A program made the position numbers and the translations under genes. Below are positions 40,096 to 49,317 of a stretch of 63,591 nucleotides of DNA, piece by piece (positions within the stretch are counted from its first letter, which is position 1; every line of letters begins with the position of its first letter). This DNA is from Halorubrum sp. SD626R (GTDB taxonomy: Archaea; Halobacteriota; Halobacteria; Halobacteriales; Haloferacaceae): contig NZ_CVRT01000078.1 of NCBI RefSeq assembly GCF_001261915.1, forward strand, positions 1-63,591, in the 5' to 3' direction. The notes below the pieces were generated by a model. It had not been told where the DNA came from. It did no database searches and saw only the letters and a list, made by a program, of their open reading frames with translations.

Positions 40096-41090
40096 TCCAG
40101 CGCGGTCGCGCGTCGAACGACCGCCCGCACCGGGTCGGCCGTCCCGGCCAGGTTGTCCGAGTCCCCGTCGAGCACGAGGAGCGCCGCCGGGCGACCGGGG
40201 GCGATGACGCCGCGGTCGAGTCCGACGGCCTCGGCGCCGGCCGCGGTCGCCATCCGCAGCACCTCCCGCGCGGTCACGTCGAACCGCTTCGCGGCGAACG
40301 ACATCTCCCGGAACATCGACGGCGGGTTCAGCATCGCGTTGTCGGTCCCGAGCGCGACCGTCGCGTGATCGAGCAGTTCCCGTATCGGCGGGTCGCCGAC
40401 GCCGAGGACGGCGTTCGCCCGCGGACAGACCGCGACCGGAACGGACCCCTCGGCGACCCGTTCGAGGTGGTCCCGCTCCGCGTGTACCATGTGTATCAGG
40501 AGGTCGGGGTCGAGGTCGAGCGCCGGGTGGATGTCGGTCGCGTCCGGTTCGCCGGCGTGGATGGCGAACGGGAGGCCGCGCTCCTCGCACGCGGCGCGCT
40601 CGTCGGTGAAGTCGGCGTCGTTCGCCCCGGAGGCGCCGTAGCCGTCGGCGACTTCGAGGACGGAGCGGTCACCGCTGCCGAAGACGAACGCGTCCACGTC
40701 CACGGGCGCCGCCGCGTCGCGGAGCGCGCGCGCTCCGTCGACCCCGAACTCGCGAAAGTCCAGGCACGAGAGCGTGCCGGTCCGCTCCATGAACCGCAGC
40801 GTGCGGCGCATCGCCGACACGAGGTCGGACCGGTCCGCGGCCGCCAGCCGCCGGTGTTTCAGGCTGTCCGGCGGGGCGACGGCGTCGTCGAGCGACAGCC
40901 CGACGGCCGCCTCCTTCGCCACGGAGTCGCCGAGGTGCGTGTGCGCGTTGACGAACGCCGGCAGCACGATGTCTGTCGACGCCGTGTCCGTCTCCTCGAC
41001 GGCCTGAATCCGGCCGTCCGAGACGACGACGCGGCCGCGGATCGGCTCGAACGATCGCCCCGCGAGAACGGTTCCGGAGAGTTCGTCCAT
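40074..41090 (-). CDS. Amidohydrolase family protein (chlorohydrolase/deaminase-like)
   Basis: This 338-residue metal-dependent hydrolase has first metal motif AFVNAHTHLGD (about 45-55), AIHAGEP and MVHAERDH histidines, and GTDNAML for the final aspartate. This fits the cytosine deaminase/chlorohydrolase branch. The substrate may be an N-heterocycle. A TATA-like GAAAACATATC lies about 28 bases upstream. The C-terminal codons are part of the 19-bp tandem repeat. Confidence 0.86.
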   Translation of the reverse strand: MDELSGTVLAGRSFEPIRGRVVVSDGRIQAVEETDTASTDIVLPAFVNAHTHLGDSVAKEAAVGLSLDDAVAPPDSLKHRRLAAADRSDLVSAMRRTLRFMERTGTLSCLDFREFGVDGARALRDAAAPVDVDAFVFGSGDRSVLEVADGYGASGANDADFTDERAACEERGLPFAIHAGEPDATDIHPALDLDPDLLIHMVHAERDHLERVAEGSVPVAVCPRANAVLGVGDPPIRELLDHATVALGTDNAMLNPPSMFREMSFAAKRFDVTAREVLRMATAAGAEAVGLDRGVIAPGRPAALLVLDGDSDNLAGTADPVRAVVRRATALDVKRVLA

Positions 41091-41375
41091 ACCGGGACCG
41101 CGGGGCGGAGAACGATATGTTTTCCTACGGCAGGATATCGAACGATTCGGTCGTTCGGTACCGTTCGCGACCGAGCGACCGCCCCGCTATCGTTTCTCCG
41201 AAACTATAACGTTCTATAATCCATAATTTTCGAACGAATTGTGAACTTAGATAGATTTAATAGCCATTCTGTTCTCAAATCTGGTGACGAACGACCGGAA
41301 ACGGACCCGGGCGCCCCTCGGTCGAACGGACCCGAGCGCCTCGGTCACCGAGACGGGTCGTCGGACGACTCAACG
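41091..41375. promoter_or_regulatory. Divergent regulatory region upstream of dabB
   Basis: A perfect inverted repeat, CGAACGA (41139-41145) and TCGTTCG (41151-41157), with a five-base spacer could be an operator. An A/T-rich block (41200-41265) has several TATA-like words: TTCTATAATCC, CATAATTTTC and GATTTAATAG. The last predicts a leader of about 90 bases before ATG 41376. The first would place a leaderless start at GTG 41241, which is in frame and would add 45 residues. Confidence 0.5.
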
Positions 41376-42863
41376 ATGTCAGGACGCACACAGCAGCCGA
41401 CGGTCGGACCGCTTCCGGAGGCGACGGCCGCTTCGTCGCCCGTACCCGCCGCGCTGACGTGGCTCGCGTGGTCGCTGTTCGCGGCGAGCGTCGCCGCCCT
41501 CGTCGCTCGCCTCCGACTCGACGGGGCGTGGGAGATCGCCGGCCTGGTCGCCGTGGACGGCCTGACCGTCCTGCTGTGGGTGGTGGTGACCTTCTTCAGC
41601 GGCGTCGTCCACAGCTACTCGCGCCGCTACATGGCGGGGGACGCCGACGAGACGCGCTTTTTCCTCCTGGTCTTCGGCTTCACCGTCGTCGTGATGGGGC
41701 TCGTGGCCGCCGATCACCTCGCCCTGTTCACCGCCCTGTGGCTGGCGATGGGGCTCGCGATGGCCGAGCTGATCGGTCTCGTCGACGGGTGGCGTCAGGC
41801 GCGTGTGGCCGCGGCGGTCGCCCGCAGGCACTTCCTCGCGAGCGGCGCGCTCCTCGCGGTCGCGGTGACGACGCTGTGGTGGTCCACGGGTGCGACGACG
41901 GTGTCGGGCGTCGCCGCGACCGCGGACGGCCTCGGCGGCGTCACGTGGCTCGTCGCCGCGGCCGCGCTCGTGCTCGCGGCGATGATCCAGTCCGCGCTCG
42001 TCCCGTTCCACGGCTGGCTGCTCTCGTCGATGACCGCCCCGACGCCGGCGTCGGCGCTGATGCACGCCGGGTTCGTCAACGCCGGCGGCGTCCTCCTGAT
42101 CCGCTTCGCTCCCGTCGTGACCGCCGACGCCGCGCTCATGCTCGGCGTCGTGGTCGTCGGCGCGACGAGCGCCCTGTTCGGGAAGCTCCTCAAGACGGTC
42201 CAGTCGGACGTCAAGGGCGAACTGGGCTGCTCGACGGTCGGACAGATGGGGTTCATGATCATGCAGGCCGGCCTCGGCTTCTTCGGCGCCGCGATCACGC
42301 ACCTGATCCTCCACGGATTTTATAAGGCGTACCATTTCCTCAGCGCGGGCGGAGAGGTCGAGCACACCGTTCCGACGGAGGCGGACCCCACGCCCGAAAT
42401 GAGCGCCGTCGGAGCGGTCGTCGTACTGGCCACCGGCCTCGCCGGCGGCGCGCTGTTCGCGGTCCTCACCGGGAAGGGGACCGCTTTCGACAGCGGGCTC
42501 CTCCTCGCCGCCGTCGTCACGCTCACCACGCTGCACGCGGCTCGGAGCGCCGTCCGGCAGACCGGGCTGTCGACCGCGGTTCGGTACGCCGCGGTCCCGC
42601 TGTTGTTCTTCCCCGCCGTCGCCGGCTACGCGCTCGTCTACGAGGCCGTCTCCGTCGCGCTCGCCGGACTTCCGGTGGTCTCGGCCGCGACCGAACTGAG
42701 CGCCCTCCACGCGCTGGTCGCCGTCGCGTTCCTCGCCGCGTACGCCGCGATCGAGACCGGGGTCTACCGCCGGAGCGAGCGCCTCTACGTCGCGCTGTTG
42801 AACGCCGGACAGCCCGCTCCGAACACCGTGTTAACCGCCAGGGAGGAATACGATGAGTACTGA
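41376..42863 (+). CDS. dabB: DabB: membrane subunit of the DIC accumulation complex
   Basis: This integral membrane protein of 495 residues is related to the proton-pumping NuoL/MrpA subunits. It has about 13 helices and the conserved AMIQSALVPFHGWLLSSMTAPTPASALMHAG region (in segments), then LLKTVQSDVKGELGCSTVGQMGF and THLILHGFYKAYHFLSAG. In known DAC systems it couples a cation gradient to DabA, which hydrates CO2 to bicarbonate. The start may be further upstream (GTG 41241). It overlaps dabA by eleven bases. Confidence 0.88.
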   Translation: MSGRTQQPTVGPLPEATAASSPVPAALTWLAWSLFAASVAALVARLRLDGAWEIAGLVAVDGLTVLLWVVVTFFSGVVHSYSRRYMAGDADETRFFLLVFGFTVVVMGLVAADHLALFTALWLAMGLAMAELIGLVDGWRQARVAAAVARRHFLASGALLAVAVTTLWWSTGATTVSGVAATADGLGGVTWLVAAAALVLAAMIQSALVPFHGWLLSSMTAPTPASALMHAGFVNAGGVLLIRFAPVVTADAALMLGVVVVGATSALFGKLLKTVQSDVKGELGCSTVGQMGFMIMQAGLGFFGAAITHLILHGFYKAYHFLSAGGEVEHTVPTEADPTPEMSAVGAVVVLATGLAGGALFAVLTGKGTAFDSGLLLAAVVTLTTLHAARSAVRQTGLSTAVRYAAVPLLFFPAVAGYALVYEAVSVALAGLPVVSAATELSALHALVAVAFLAAYAAIETGVYRRSERLYVALLNAGQPAPNTVLTAREEYDEY

Positions 42864-45306
42864 ACGCGCCGTCCGCGATCGCATCGACGACGCGGCGAGC
42901 ACCGTCGGGTCGGTCTGGCCGATCCACTCGTTCGTGACCGCCAACCCGCTCTCCGGCTTCGAGGACGTTCCGTTCATCGAGGCCGTCTCGAGGGCGTCGG
43001 ACCGCTTCGGCGGCCGCGGCTACCCGCGGGCGGAGACGTTCCGGGCGGCCGTCGCCGACGGACGGATCGACCGGGAGTCGCTCGACGCGGAACTGACGGC
43101 GCGGGGGCTCGACGGCGATCCGGAGGCCCTGCTGGACCGGCTGGAGGCCGCGGACGCGACGGCGCGGGAGAGCGCCGCCGACGCGGCGAGCGGTCCCCGC
43201 GGCGTCGAACGCGTCGACCGGGTGCTGACGAAGTGGCTGTCCGCCTTCCTCGACGAGGGACGGGCGGGGTGGTCGATGCCGAACCGCGAGGCGGGGTTCT
43301 ACGACGCCTTCCGGTCGGTGGCGGCGCACGACGATCGGATCCCGGAGGCGGGAGTCGTCGCCGACCTCCCCGCGTCGCCGGTCGAGGCCATCGGATCCGT
43401 GCTGAGGCCGTACCCGGAGGGGCGGTGGCGGGCGATCTTCGAGCGGGAGTTCGCCGCCCTGCCCGGGTGGACCGGGCTGATCAAGCGCCGCGCCGCCGAC
43501 GGGGACGCGTGGCAGTCCGCCTACCCGATCACCCTCGAAGGCTACCTCGCGGTGCGCCTCGCGCTGGCGGACGCCTTCGACGTCGACCTCGCGCCGCCCG
43601 CCGACGAGGACGGGTCGGGGCCGGACGCGACCGACGAGATCGCCGACGCGTTCCTGAGCGCGTGGGAGGCGAGCTACCGCGCCGAGCTCGTCGACCGAGT
43701 GGCCGCGGAGAGCGAGGCCGAGGCCGCGACCGACGGCGACGAGTCCGGGCGCCCGGACGCGCAGTTGGTGTTCTGTATCGACACGCGCTCCGAGGTCATC
43801 CGCCGTCACGTCGAGACCGTCGGGGCGTACGAGACCCACGGCTACGCCGGGTTCTTCGGCGTTCCGATGGAGTACCGGGGCTACGACAGCGAGGTGACGG
43901 TCGACGCCTGTCCCCCGATCGTCGAGGCGCGACACCGGATCTCCGAGGTCCCGACCGACGACGAGACGCGGGCCGAACGCGATCGCCGGGCGGGGCTCCG
44001 CGAGGCGGCCGGCGAGGTCATCGAGACGCTGAAGTCGAACCCAGCCACCGCGTTCAGCTTCGTCGAGGCCGCCGGCGGCGGCTACGGGCTGGCGCTCGCG
44101 GCCCGCACGCTCGTTCCCGACCGGGTCGCCGGGCTGCTCGACGCCGCCGACGACGCGGTGCCCGACGACCACGAGTTCTGCGCGCCGGGGATCCGCGCTC
44201 GGGACGCGTCCGCGGGCGAACTCCCGGCGGGACTGACCCGCGAGGAGCGGGTCGAGTACGCCGCGACCGCCTTCGAGCTGATGGGGTGGGACGAGTTCGC
44301 TCGGCTCGTCGTGTTCACCGGTCACGCCGCCGAAACGGCGAACAACCCGTACGACTCCAGCCTGGACTGCGGCGCCTGCGCCGGCAACCCCGGCGGCCCG
44401 AACGCCCGCGTGCTCGCGGCCGTCTGCAACGACCCCGAGGTCCGCGCGGGCCTACGCGACCGCGGTTTCGACGTGCCCGAAGACACGGTCTTCCTCGCCG
44501 CCGAACACAACACGACGACCGACGAGATCGAGCTGTACGACGACGGGGTACCCGACTCGCACGCGGACGACCTCGACCGGCTGCGCGCGGACCTCGACAC
44601 CGCCCGCGAGAACGCCGCCGCCGAGCGGATCGGGTCGACGAGCGGAGCGGGTTCGACGGCCGCGGGTGGTTCCGTCGGCGCGCGCGAGGCGGAGCGCCGC
44701 GCGGGCGACTGGGCCGAGACGCGCCCCGAGTGGGGGTTGGCCGGCAACGCCGGGTTCGTCGTCGGCCCCCAGGACCTGACGAGCGGTCTCGACCTCGACG
44801 GGCGCGCGTTCCTCCACTCGTACGACTGGTCGACCGACCCCGAGGGCGACGCGCTCGAAGCGATCCTCGCCGGACCGATGGTCGTCACGCAGTGGATCAA
44901 CGCGCAGTACTACTTCTCGACGGTCGATAACGCCGTGTACGGCAGCGGGTCGAAGGTGACTCACAACCCGGTCGGGAACGTCGGCGTCTACCAGGGCAAC
45001 GGCGGCGATCTGATGACGGGGCTCCCGCTCCAGTCGCTCGCGGCGGCCGACGGCGAACCGTACCACCAGCCGCTCCGCCTCTCGACGGTCGTCCACGCCC
45101 CGGTCGACCGCGTCGCCGAGGTGCTGGCCGACCACGCCGAGCTCGTCAGACTGCTCGACAACGACTGGCTCTCGCTCACGGTCGTGGACCCCACGCGGGA
45201 CCACCGCGCGTTCCGCTACGAGGAGGGGCTCGAATGGACGCCGCCGTTCGATCGGGCCGGGGATCGGGAGACGACGCCGACCGTGCCGGTGGCCGAGGAC
45301 GACTGA
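42853..45306 (+). CDS. dabA: DabA: zinc subunit of the DIC accumulation complex (UPF0753/DUF2309)
   Basis: This peripheral protein of 817 residues is distantly related to beta-carbonic anhydrase. Its zinc set is complete: Cys308 and Asp310 in VFCIDTRSEV, His491 in VFTGHAAETANNPY, and Cys506 in SLDCGACAGNPGGPNAR. The N-terminal VWPIHSFVTANPLSGFED and C-terminal MVVTQWINAQYYFSTVDN motifs are family hallmarks. The acidic insertions (about 245-305 and 585-625) are halophilic additions. It overlaps dabB and has GGGAGG six bases before its ATG. The expected role is vectorial CO2 hydration for bicarbonate supply. Confidence 0.92.
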   Translation: MSTERAVRDRIDDAASTVGSVWPIHSFVTANPLSGFEDVPFIEAVSRASDRFGGRGYPRAETFRAAVADGRIDRESLDAELTARGLDGDPEALLDRLEAADATARESAADAASGPRGVERVDRVLTKWLSAFLDEGRAGWSMPNREAGFYDAFRSVAAHDDRIPEAGVVADLPASPVEAIGSVLRPYPEGRWRAIFEREFAALPGWTGLIKRRAADGDAWQSAYPITLEGYLAVRLALADAFDVDLAPPADEDGSGPDATDEIADAFLSAWEASYRAELVDRVAAESEAEAATDGDESGRPDAQLVFCIDTRSEVIRRHVETVGAYETHGYAGFFGVPMEYRGYDSEVTVDACPPIVEARHRISEVPTDDETRAERDRRAGLREAAGEVIETLKSNPATAFSFVEAAGGGYGLALAARTLVPDRVAGLLDAADDAVPDDHEFCAPGIRARDASAGELPAGLTREERVEYAATAFELMGWDEFARLVVFTGHAAETANNPYDSSLDCGACAGNPGGPNARVLAAVCNDPEVRAGLRDRGFDVPEDTVFLAAEHNTTTDEIELYDDGVPDSHADDLDRLRADLDTARENAAAERIGSTSGAGSTAAGGSVGAREAERRAGDWAETRPEWGLAGNAGFVVGPQDLTSGLDLDGRAFLHSYDWSTDPEGDALEAILAGPMVVTQWINAQYYFSTVDNAVYGSGSKVTHNPVGNVGVYQGNGGDLMTGLPLQSLAAADGEPYHQPLRLSTVVHAPVDRVAEVLADHAELVRLLDNDWLSLTVVDPTRDHRAFRYEEGLEWTPPFDRAGDRETTPTVPVAEDD

Positions 45307-45323
45307 CTCGGGTCCGCGGATGC

Positions 45324-45340
45324 GGAAGCTTCTTTTGGCT
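45324..45340 (+). promoter_or_regulatory. Promoter of the P-loop kinase gene
   Basis: GCTTCTTTTGGC is centred about 28 bases before ATG 45362. Confidence 0.4.
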
Positions 45341-45361
45341 CACACCGGTGCGTAGCGACAG

Positions 45362-46048
45362 ATGAGCGACCGAGGCGGTCGAGCGCCGGACCGAACCGAA
45401 CCGTCGGCCGGGAACCGCGAGACGGCGGCCGGGGCCGAGCAGACGCCGTCGGCCGTCGCGGCCGACGGCGACGCGTCGCGCGGCCGATTGGCGGTCGTCT
45501 GCGGGCTCCCCGGAGTCGGCAAGACGACGGTGGCCGAGCGCGTGGCCGCCCGCCTCGACGCCGAGGTCCTCCGCACGGACGTGATCCGCAAGGAGCTGTT
45601 CGACGACCCGGCCTACACCGACGCGGAGACGGAGGCGGTGTACGCGGCGCTGATCGACCGGGCCCGCGAGCGCGTCGCCGACGGGGACGCCGTCGTCCTC
45701 GACGCCACGTTCGCCGACGCGCGCTTCCGCGCGGACGCCCGCGAGATGGGCGAGCGGGCGGCCGGCTCGTTCGACCTCGTGGCCGTCGAGTGCGACGAGT
45801 CGGTCGTCGAGCGCCGGATCGAGCGCCGCGACGGGATCAGCGACGCCGACTTCGAGGTCTACCTCCACTTCAAGGAGGTCTTCGACCGGATCGAGACCGA
45901 CCACGTGGTCGTCGACAACTCGGGCGACGAGGCGGCGACGTTCGCGCAGGTCGACGCCGCGTTCGGCGGGGAAGTCGAGGGTGGCAGGGCCGACAGTGAC
46001 GACGACGTGGTCGGCGATGACCCGGTCGACGGCGACGGACACGCGTGA
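45362..46048 (+). CDS. P-loop kinase of the AAA_33/zeta-like type
   Basis: This protein of 228 residues has a 40-residue acidic low-complexity N-terminus, then Walker [21 protein letters not shown], a second motif [12 protein letters not shown], Walker B-like [14 protein letters not shown], and the Arg-rich lid [10 protein letters not shown]. It resembles predicted nucleotide or sugar kinases often fused to aminoglycoside-phosphotransferase-like domains. Substrate unknown. It follows dabA by 55 bases with its own promoter-like box. Confidence 0.82.
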   Translation: MSDRGGRAPDRTEPSAGNRETAAGAEQTPSAVAADGDASRGRLAVVCGLPGVGKTTVAERVAARLDAEVLRTDVIRKELFDDPAYTDAETEAVYAALIDRARERVADGDAVVLDATFADARFRADAREMGERAAGSFDLVAVECDESVVERRIERRDGISDADFEVYLHFKEVFDRIETDHVVVDNSGDEAATFAQVDAAFGGEVEGGRADSDDDVVGDDPVDGDGHA

Positions 46049-46110
46049 GCCGCGGACGCTCGCCTCGGTGCGTGCTATCGATTCGCACGCGAAACGCGCA
46101 CACGCGTCTC

Positions 46111-46122
46111 CCACCACTTATA
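46111..46122 (+). promoter_or_regulatory. TATA promoter of eIF1A
   Basis: CCACTTATACGG is centred 28 bases before ATG 46146, giving a leaderless mRNA. Confidence 0.6.
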
Positions 46123-46145
46123 CGGGCGAGCGCACTACGAAGTGT

Positions 46146-46430
46146 ATGAGCGAAGAATCCGGGCGTCGGAACCTCCGAATGCCCTCGGACGACGAAGTGT
46201 TCGCCGTGGTGACCGAGCACCTCGGCGGGAACCACGTCCGCCTGCGCTGCGTCGACGGCGAGACGCGACTGGGCCGGATCCCCGGCCGCATGAAGTACCG
46301 CACGTGGATCAGCGAGGGCGACGTCGTGCTCGCGGAGCCGTGGGACTGGCAGGACGAGAAGGCGAACGTCGAGTGGCGGTACGAGGACGACGAGGCTGAC
46401 CAGCTGCGCCGCGAAGGCCACATCCAGTAG
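46146..46430 (+). CDS. eif1a: Translation initiation factor aIF1A
   Basis: This OB-fold factor of 94 residues occupies the ribosomal A site during initiation. [28 protein letters not shown] opens the OB fold, and [42 protein letters not shown] (in part) is the family signature, ending with QLRREGHI. The start is fixed by the TATA spacing and by the family's N-terminus. Confidence 0.95.
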   Translation: MSEESGRRNLRMPSDDEVFAVVTEHLGGNHVRLRCVDGETRLGRIPGRMKYRTWISEGDVVLAEPWDWQDEKANVEWRYEDDEADQLRREGHIQ

Positions 46431-46568
46431 CTCGCTTTTCACGCGGTGATCGGTCCCGGACCCCGACTTCCGGCGTCGTAGCCGCGCCTCCGGCGACTCG
46501 GACCCCGTCGCGGTTCCGTCGCGCGAGCCAGAGCGAAGCCCTTTGTGGCTCCCCCGCGGCGTTCGACC

Positions 46569-46924
46569 ATGCTCGCCGGCGCGTCGACGGGGACGCTCGT
46601 GGTGTTCGGGCTGATAGCCGCCGCGCTGGTGCTGTTCGTGACGGAGGCGATCCCCAACGACGTCACCGCGATCGGGATCGTCGTCGCGCTCGCGGCGACC
46701 GTGCTGACCACGGGGCCGATCGCGCCAACGGGTTCGCGTTCCTGCTCGTGGTGACGTTCGCGTCGGCGACGTCCTTCTCGACGCCGGTGGGGTACCAGAC
46801 GAACCTGATGGTGTACGGTCCCGGCGGCTACGAGTTCGCCGACTTCGTCCGGGTCGGCGGGCCGCTCCAGCTCCTGCTCGCGGTCGTGACGACCGCCGGC
46901 GTGGCGGCGCTGTGGGGCGCGTGA
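46569..46924 (+). pseudogene. SLC13-type permease remnant with large internal deletion
   Basis: An intact-looking start (MLAGASTGTLVVFGLIAAALVLFVTEAIPNDVTA in pieces) runs about 53 codons and then jumps, near 46727, out of frame to the far C-terminus (NGFAFLLVVTFASATSFSTPVGYQTNL, then YGPGGYEFADFVRVGGPLQ). These are the two ends of a divalent-anion:Na+ symporter-like permease of about 600 residues, so some 500 codons are missing and the frame is broken. An AGCCCTTTG promoter-like box remains 28 bases before the ATG. Confidence 0.82.
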
Positions 46925-46964
46925 CCGCGGTTGCGAAGCCGGCCGCTTCCACGAGTCGATCGGG

Positions 46965-47633
46965 TCAGCCGAACAGTAGGATGATCACGGCCACGAACAG
47001 CAGCTCGCCGCCGACGAGCAGGACCGCGACCAGCCAGTAGCGGTAGGTCCAGAGCCACTCTGCGGTCCGGCTCCACCGCGCCGAGAGCCCCGGCCTCGCG
47101 GCGTCGCCCTCGTCTCCGTCGGCCTCGCGCTCCCCGACGTACGCCTCGTCGAGCCGCCACCCCTCGTCGGGGTCGTACGTCGCGGGGACCCGGGTTCCGG
47201 CCAGCTCGTCGACGTCGAGCGGCGAGACGCCCGCGGCGTCGAGGAACGCGAGGAACGCCTCGGATTCCGCGAGCGACCCGTCCCGCGGGGCCCGGAACCG
47301 CTCGACGTGGGTCGACCCCCCGTGCGGCGGCCGGAACTTCACGACGACGTGCCGCTCGGTCGATCGCACGCCGGTCACGACGAGGACGCTCTCCTCGTCG
47401 TTGAGATACGCCTCTCGAAGGCGACGCTGCACCTCATCGTCGACGGCGTCCGCCCCGTTGACGGCGTCCGTCTCGCCGGCGGATTCCGCCTCGTCGGCGG
47501 GACCCGTCCCGTCTGAGACCCCGTCGACCGGGGTCGTCCGCTCGCGCTCGTCGCCGAACGATGTCGTCACCTCGCCGTCGTCGTCGGGCGACGGCTCAGT
47601 CTCGTGCCCGTCGTCGGAGGGGCCTTCGGGCAT
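46965..47633 (-). CDS. Hypothetical tail-anchored membrane protein
   Basis: This 222-residue protein has an acidic, disordered first 75 residues, a conserved-looking soluble domain (VQRRLREAYLNDEESVLVVTG, STERHVVVKFRPPHGGSTHVERFRA, ESEAFLAFLDAAG) and a single C-terminal hydrophobic helix (about 199-221). A TATA-like GGGCTTATGAGC is 27 bases upstream of its ATG. No family is recognised. It lies downstream of the broken permease on the opposite strand. Confidence 0.68.
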   Translation of the reverse strand: MPEGPSDDGHETEPSPDDDGEVTTSFGDERERTTPVDGVSDGTGPADEAESAGETDAVNGADAVDDEVQRRLREAYLNDEESVLVVTGVRSTERHVVVKFRPPHGGSTHVERFRAPRDGSLAESEAFLAFLDAAGVSPLDVDELAGTRVPATYDPDEGWRLDEAYVGEREADGDEGDAARPGLSARWSRTAEWLWTYRYWLVAVLLVGGELLFVAVIILLFG

Positions 47634-47760
47634 TCGACCGGTAGTTGGCGACGCGCGCTCATAAGCCCGTGGCAGCGTCGGGGTGAGCGTCGCCGCGCGC
47701 CTCGGAGTCGCCTGCCGGTCCGTCCGGAAGCCGTTTGAACCTCGGCGGTCACCCTCCGGT

Positions 47761-48447
47761 ATGCGCGAAGTGACCCTTCGGATCCGCCACCGCGGCGGGC
47801 CGGAGTCCGAGGTGAGCGCCCGCCACCCGGAGGTGACCATGCGGTCCGTCTCGTCGATGACCGGTCGGGGGAGCGAGCGGAAGCGGATCGTGGAGCTCCG
47901 CGGTCCGACCGCGGACATCGAGTCCTTCATCCGTGAGTTCCGCGCGGCCGACGACGTCGTCGAGGCGGAGCCGCTCTCGCCGGTCAACGGCACCCACGCG
48001 TACGTGGCGGTGGTCGTCGACACCGAGGGGTGGGAGGGGATCCGCGAGCGCCTCGCCGAGATGGGGATCCACTACCGCACCGGGACGACCATCGTCGGCG
48101 GGATCGAGCGCTGGACGGTGTATATCGAGCCCGACGACGACCTCTCGGCGGTGATCCGCGAGCTGGAGCGCGGCGGCAACGACGTCGAGCTCGCGCGCAA
48201 CGTCGAGCTGGCGTCGATCGAGCGGCCGCCGGGCCTCCCGGCGTCGGGCATCCTCGACGGGCTCACGTCGAGACAGCGGGAGGTCCTCGCGACGGCGATC
48301 GCGGTCGGCTACTACGACCACGAGGGCGGCGTGGGCGTCGAGGATGTCGCCGACGAGATCGGGCTCGGGTCGACGACGGTGTGGGAGCACCTCTCGCGGG
48401 CGGAGTCGACGGTGATGAACGCCCTCTTCGATCGGTTCGAGGGATAG
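47761..48447 (+). CDS. Bacterio-opsin-activator-type HTH regulator
   Basis: This protein of 228 residues has a C-terminal HTH-10 domain: LTSRQREVLATAIAVGYYDHEGGVGVEDVADEIGLGSTTVWEHLSRAES (in part). The N-terminal 160 residues form an ACT- or GAF-like sensor region without obvious ligands (MREVTLRIRHRGGPESEVS; AYVAVVVDTEGWEGIRERLAEMGIHYRTG). GTTTGAACC lies 27 bases before the ATG. Targets are unknown. The neighbouring genes do not suggest a regulon. Confidence 0.85.
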   Translation: MREVTLRIRHRGGPESEVSARHPEVTMRSVSSMTGRGSERKRIVELRGPTADIESFIREFRAADDVVEAEPLSPVNGTHAYVAVVVDTEGWEGIRERLAEMGIHYRTGTTIVGGIERWTVYIEPDDDLSAVIRELERGGNDVELARNVELASIERPPGLPASGILDGLTSRQREVLATAIAVGYYDHEGGVGVEDVADEIGLGSTTVWEHLSRAESTVMNALFDRFEG

Positions 48448-48524
48448 CGACGCGCGTCGAGCGAGCGCGGCGTCGCCGACTGACACAGCGCAACTGACAA
48501 CTCCGGGGCCGTCGAAGGGACGCC

Positions 48525-49259
48525 ATGACCTCGAACGTCGACGCCGATGTCACGCTCGTCCGCAACGCCACGCTCTTGGTGACCGTAGGCGAGACGACCT
48601 TCCTCGTCGATCCGCTGTTCGCGTCGGAAGGCGCGCTGCCGCCGATCGACGACACGGCGAACGACCGGGCGAACCCCCTCGTCCCGATGCCCGACGTCGA
48701 CCTGTCGCACGACGCGGTGGTCGTCACCCACCGCCACCCCGACCACTTCGACGACGCGGCGCGGGAGGCGCTGGACCCGGACGTCCCGCTGTTCTGTCAG
48801 CCCGCGGAGGCGGCGGCGTTCCGCGACGAGGGGTTCACCGACGTGCGCCCCGTCGAGGACGCGGCGTCGTTCGCGGACGTCACGCTCCACCGGACGCCGG
48901 GCCGCCACGGACACGGAGAGTTGGCCGAGCAGATGGGCCCCGTCTCCGGCTTCGTCTTCGAGGGCGACGACACGCTGTACCTCGCCGGCGACACGGTCTG
49001 GTACGAGCCGGTCGCGGAGACGCTAGACCGGTTCGAGCCCGACGCGGTCGTGCTCAACGCCGGCGCCGCGCGGTTCAATCACGGGGAACCGATCACGATG
49101 GGCGTCGACGACGTCGCCGCGGTCCGTGAGGCCACCGACGCCGCGGTCGCCGCGGTCCACATGGAGGCGATCAACCACTGCCTGCTCTCGCGGGAGGAGT
49201 TGCGAACGGAGACGGAGGACGTGGTCGTCCCGGAGGACGGCGAGCGGATCGAGTTCTAG
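48525..49259 (+). CDS. MBL-fold metallohydrolase (UlaG-like)
   Basis: This cytoplasmic beta-lactamase-fold hydrolase of 244 residues has the motif VVVTHRHPDHFDDAA (H-x-H-x-D-H), the histidine of HRTPGRHGHGE, LYLAGDTVWYEP with the bridging Asp, and a final histidine in AVHMEAINHCLL. It matches UlaG-like members acting on phospho-sugar lactones or related esters. The substrate is unknown. Its 3' end is beside the duplicated tRNA-His segment. Confidence 0.86.
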   Translation: MTSNVDADVTLVRNATLLVTVGETTFLVDPLFASEGALPPIDDTANDRANPLVPMPDVDLSHDAVVVTHRHPDHFDDAAREALDPDVPLFCQPAEAAAFRDEGFTDVRPVEDAASFADVTLHRTPGRHGHGELAEQMGPVSGFVFEGDDTLYLAGDTVWYEPVAETLDRFEPDAVVLNAGAARFNHGEPITMGVDDVAAVREATDAAVAAVHMEAINHCLLSREELRTETEDVVVPEDGERIEF

Positions 49260-49288
49260 TCGCGCGGCTGTCCGGTAGCGGCGCTTCG

Positions 49289-49317
49289 GAGAAGGTCCGG
49301 GTGCGAGAATCGAACCC
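49289..49317 (-). repeat. Partial duplicate of the tRNA-His 3' end
   Basis: This 29-base segment matches 49401-49429 at 28 of 29 positions and covers the T arm and 3' acceptor strand of tRNA-His. The copies are 112 bases apart in direct orientation. This is the footprint expected of an att site left by an integrative element, or a simple local duplication. Confidence 0.75.

Noticed and set aside
40036..40590. An antisense-frame ORF over the tandem repeat and amidohydrolase end
   Set aside because: It exists because the 19-bp unit avoids stops in that frame; the product is Arg/Pro-rich without motif.
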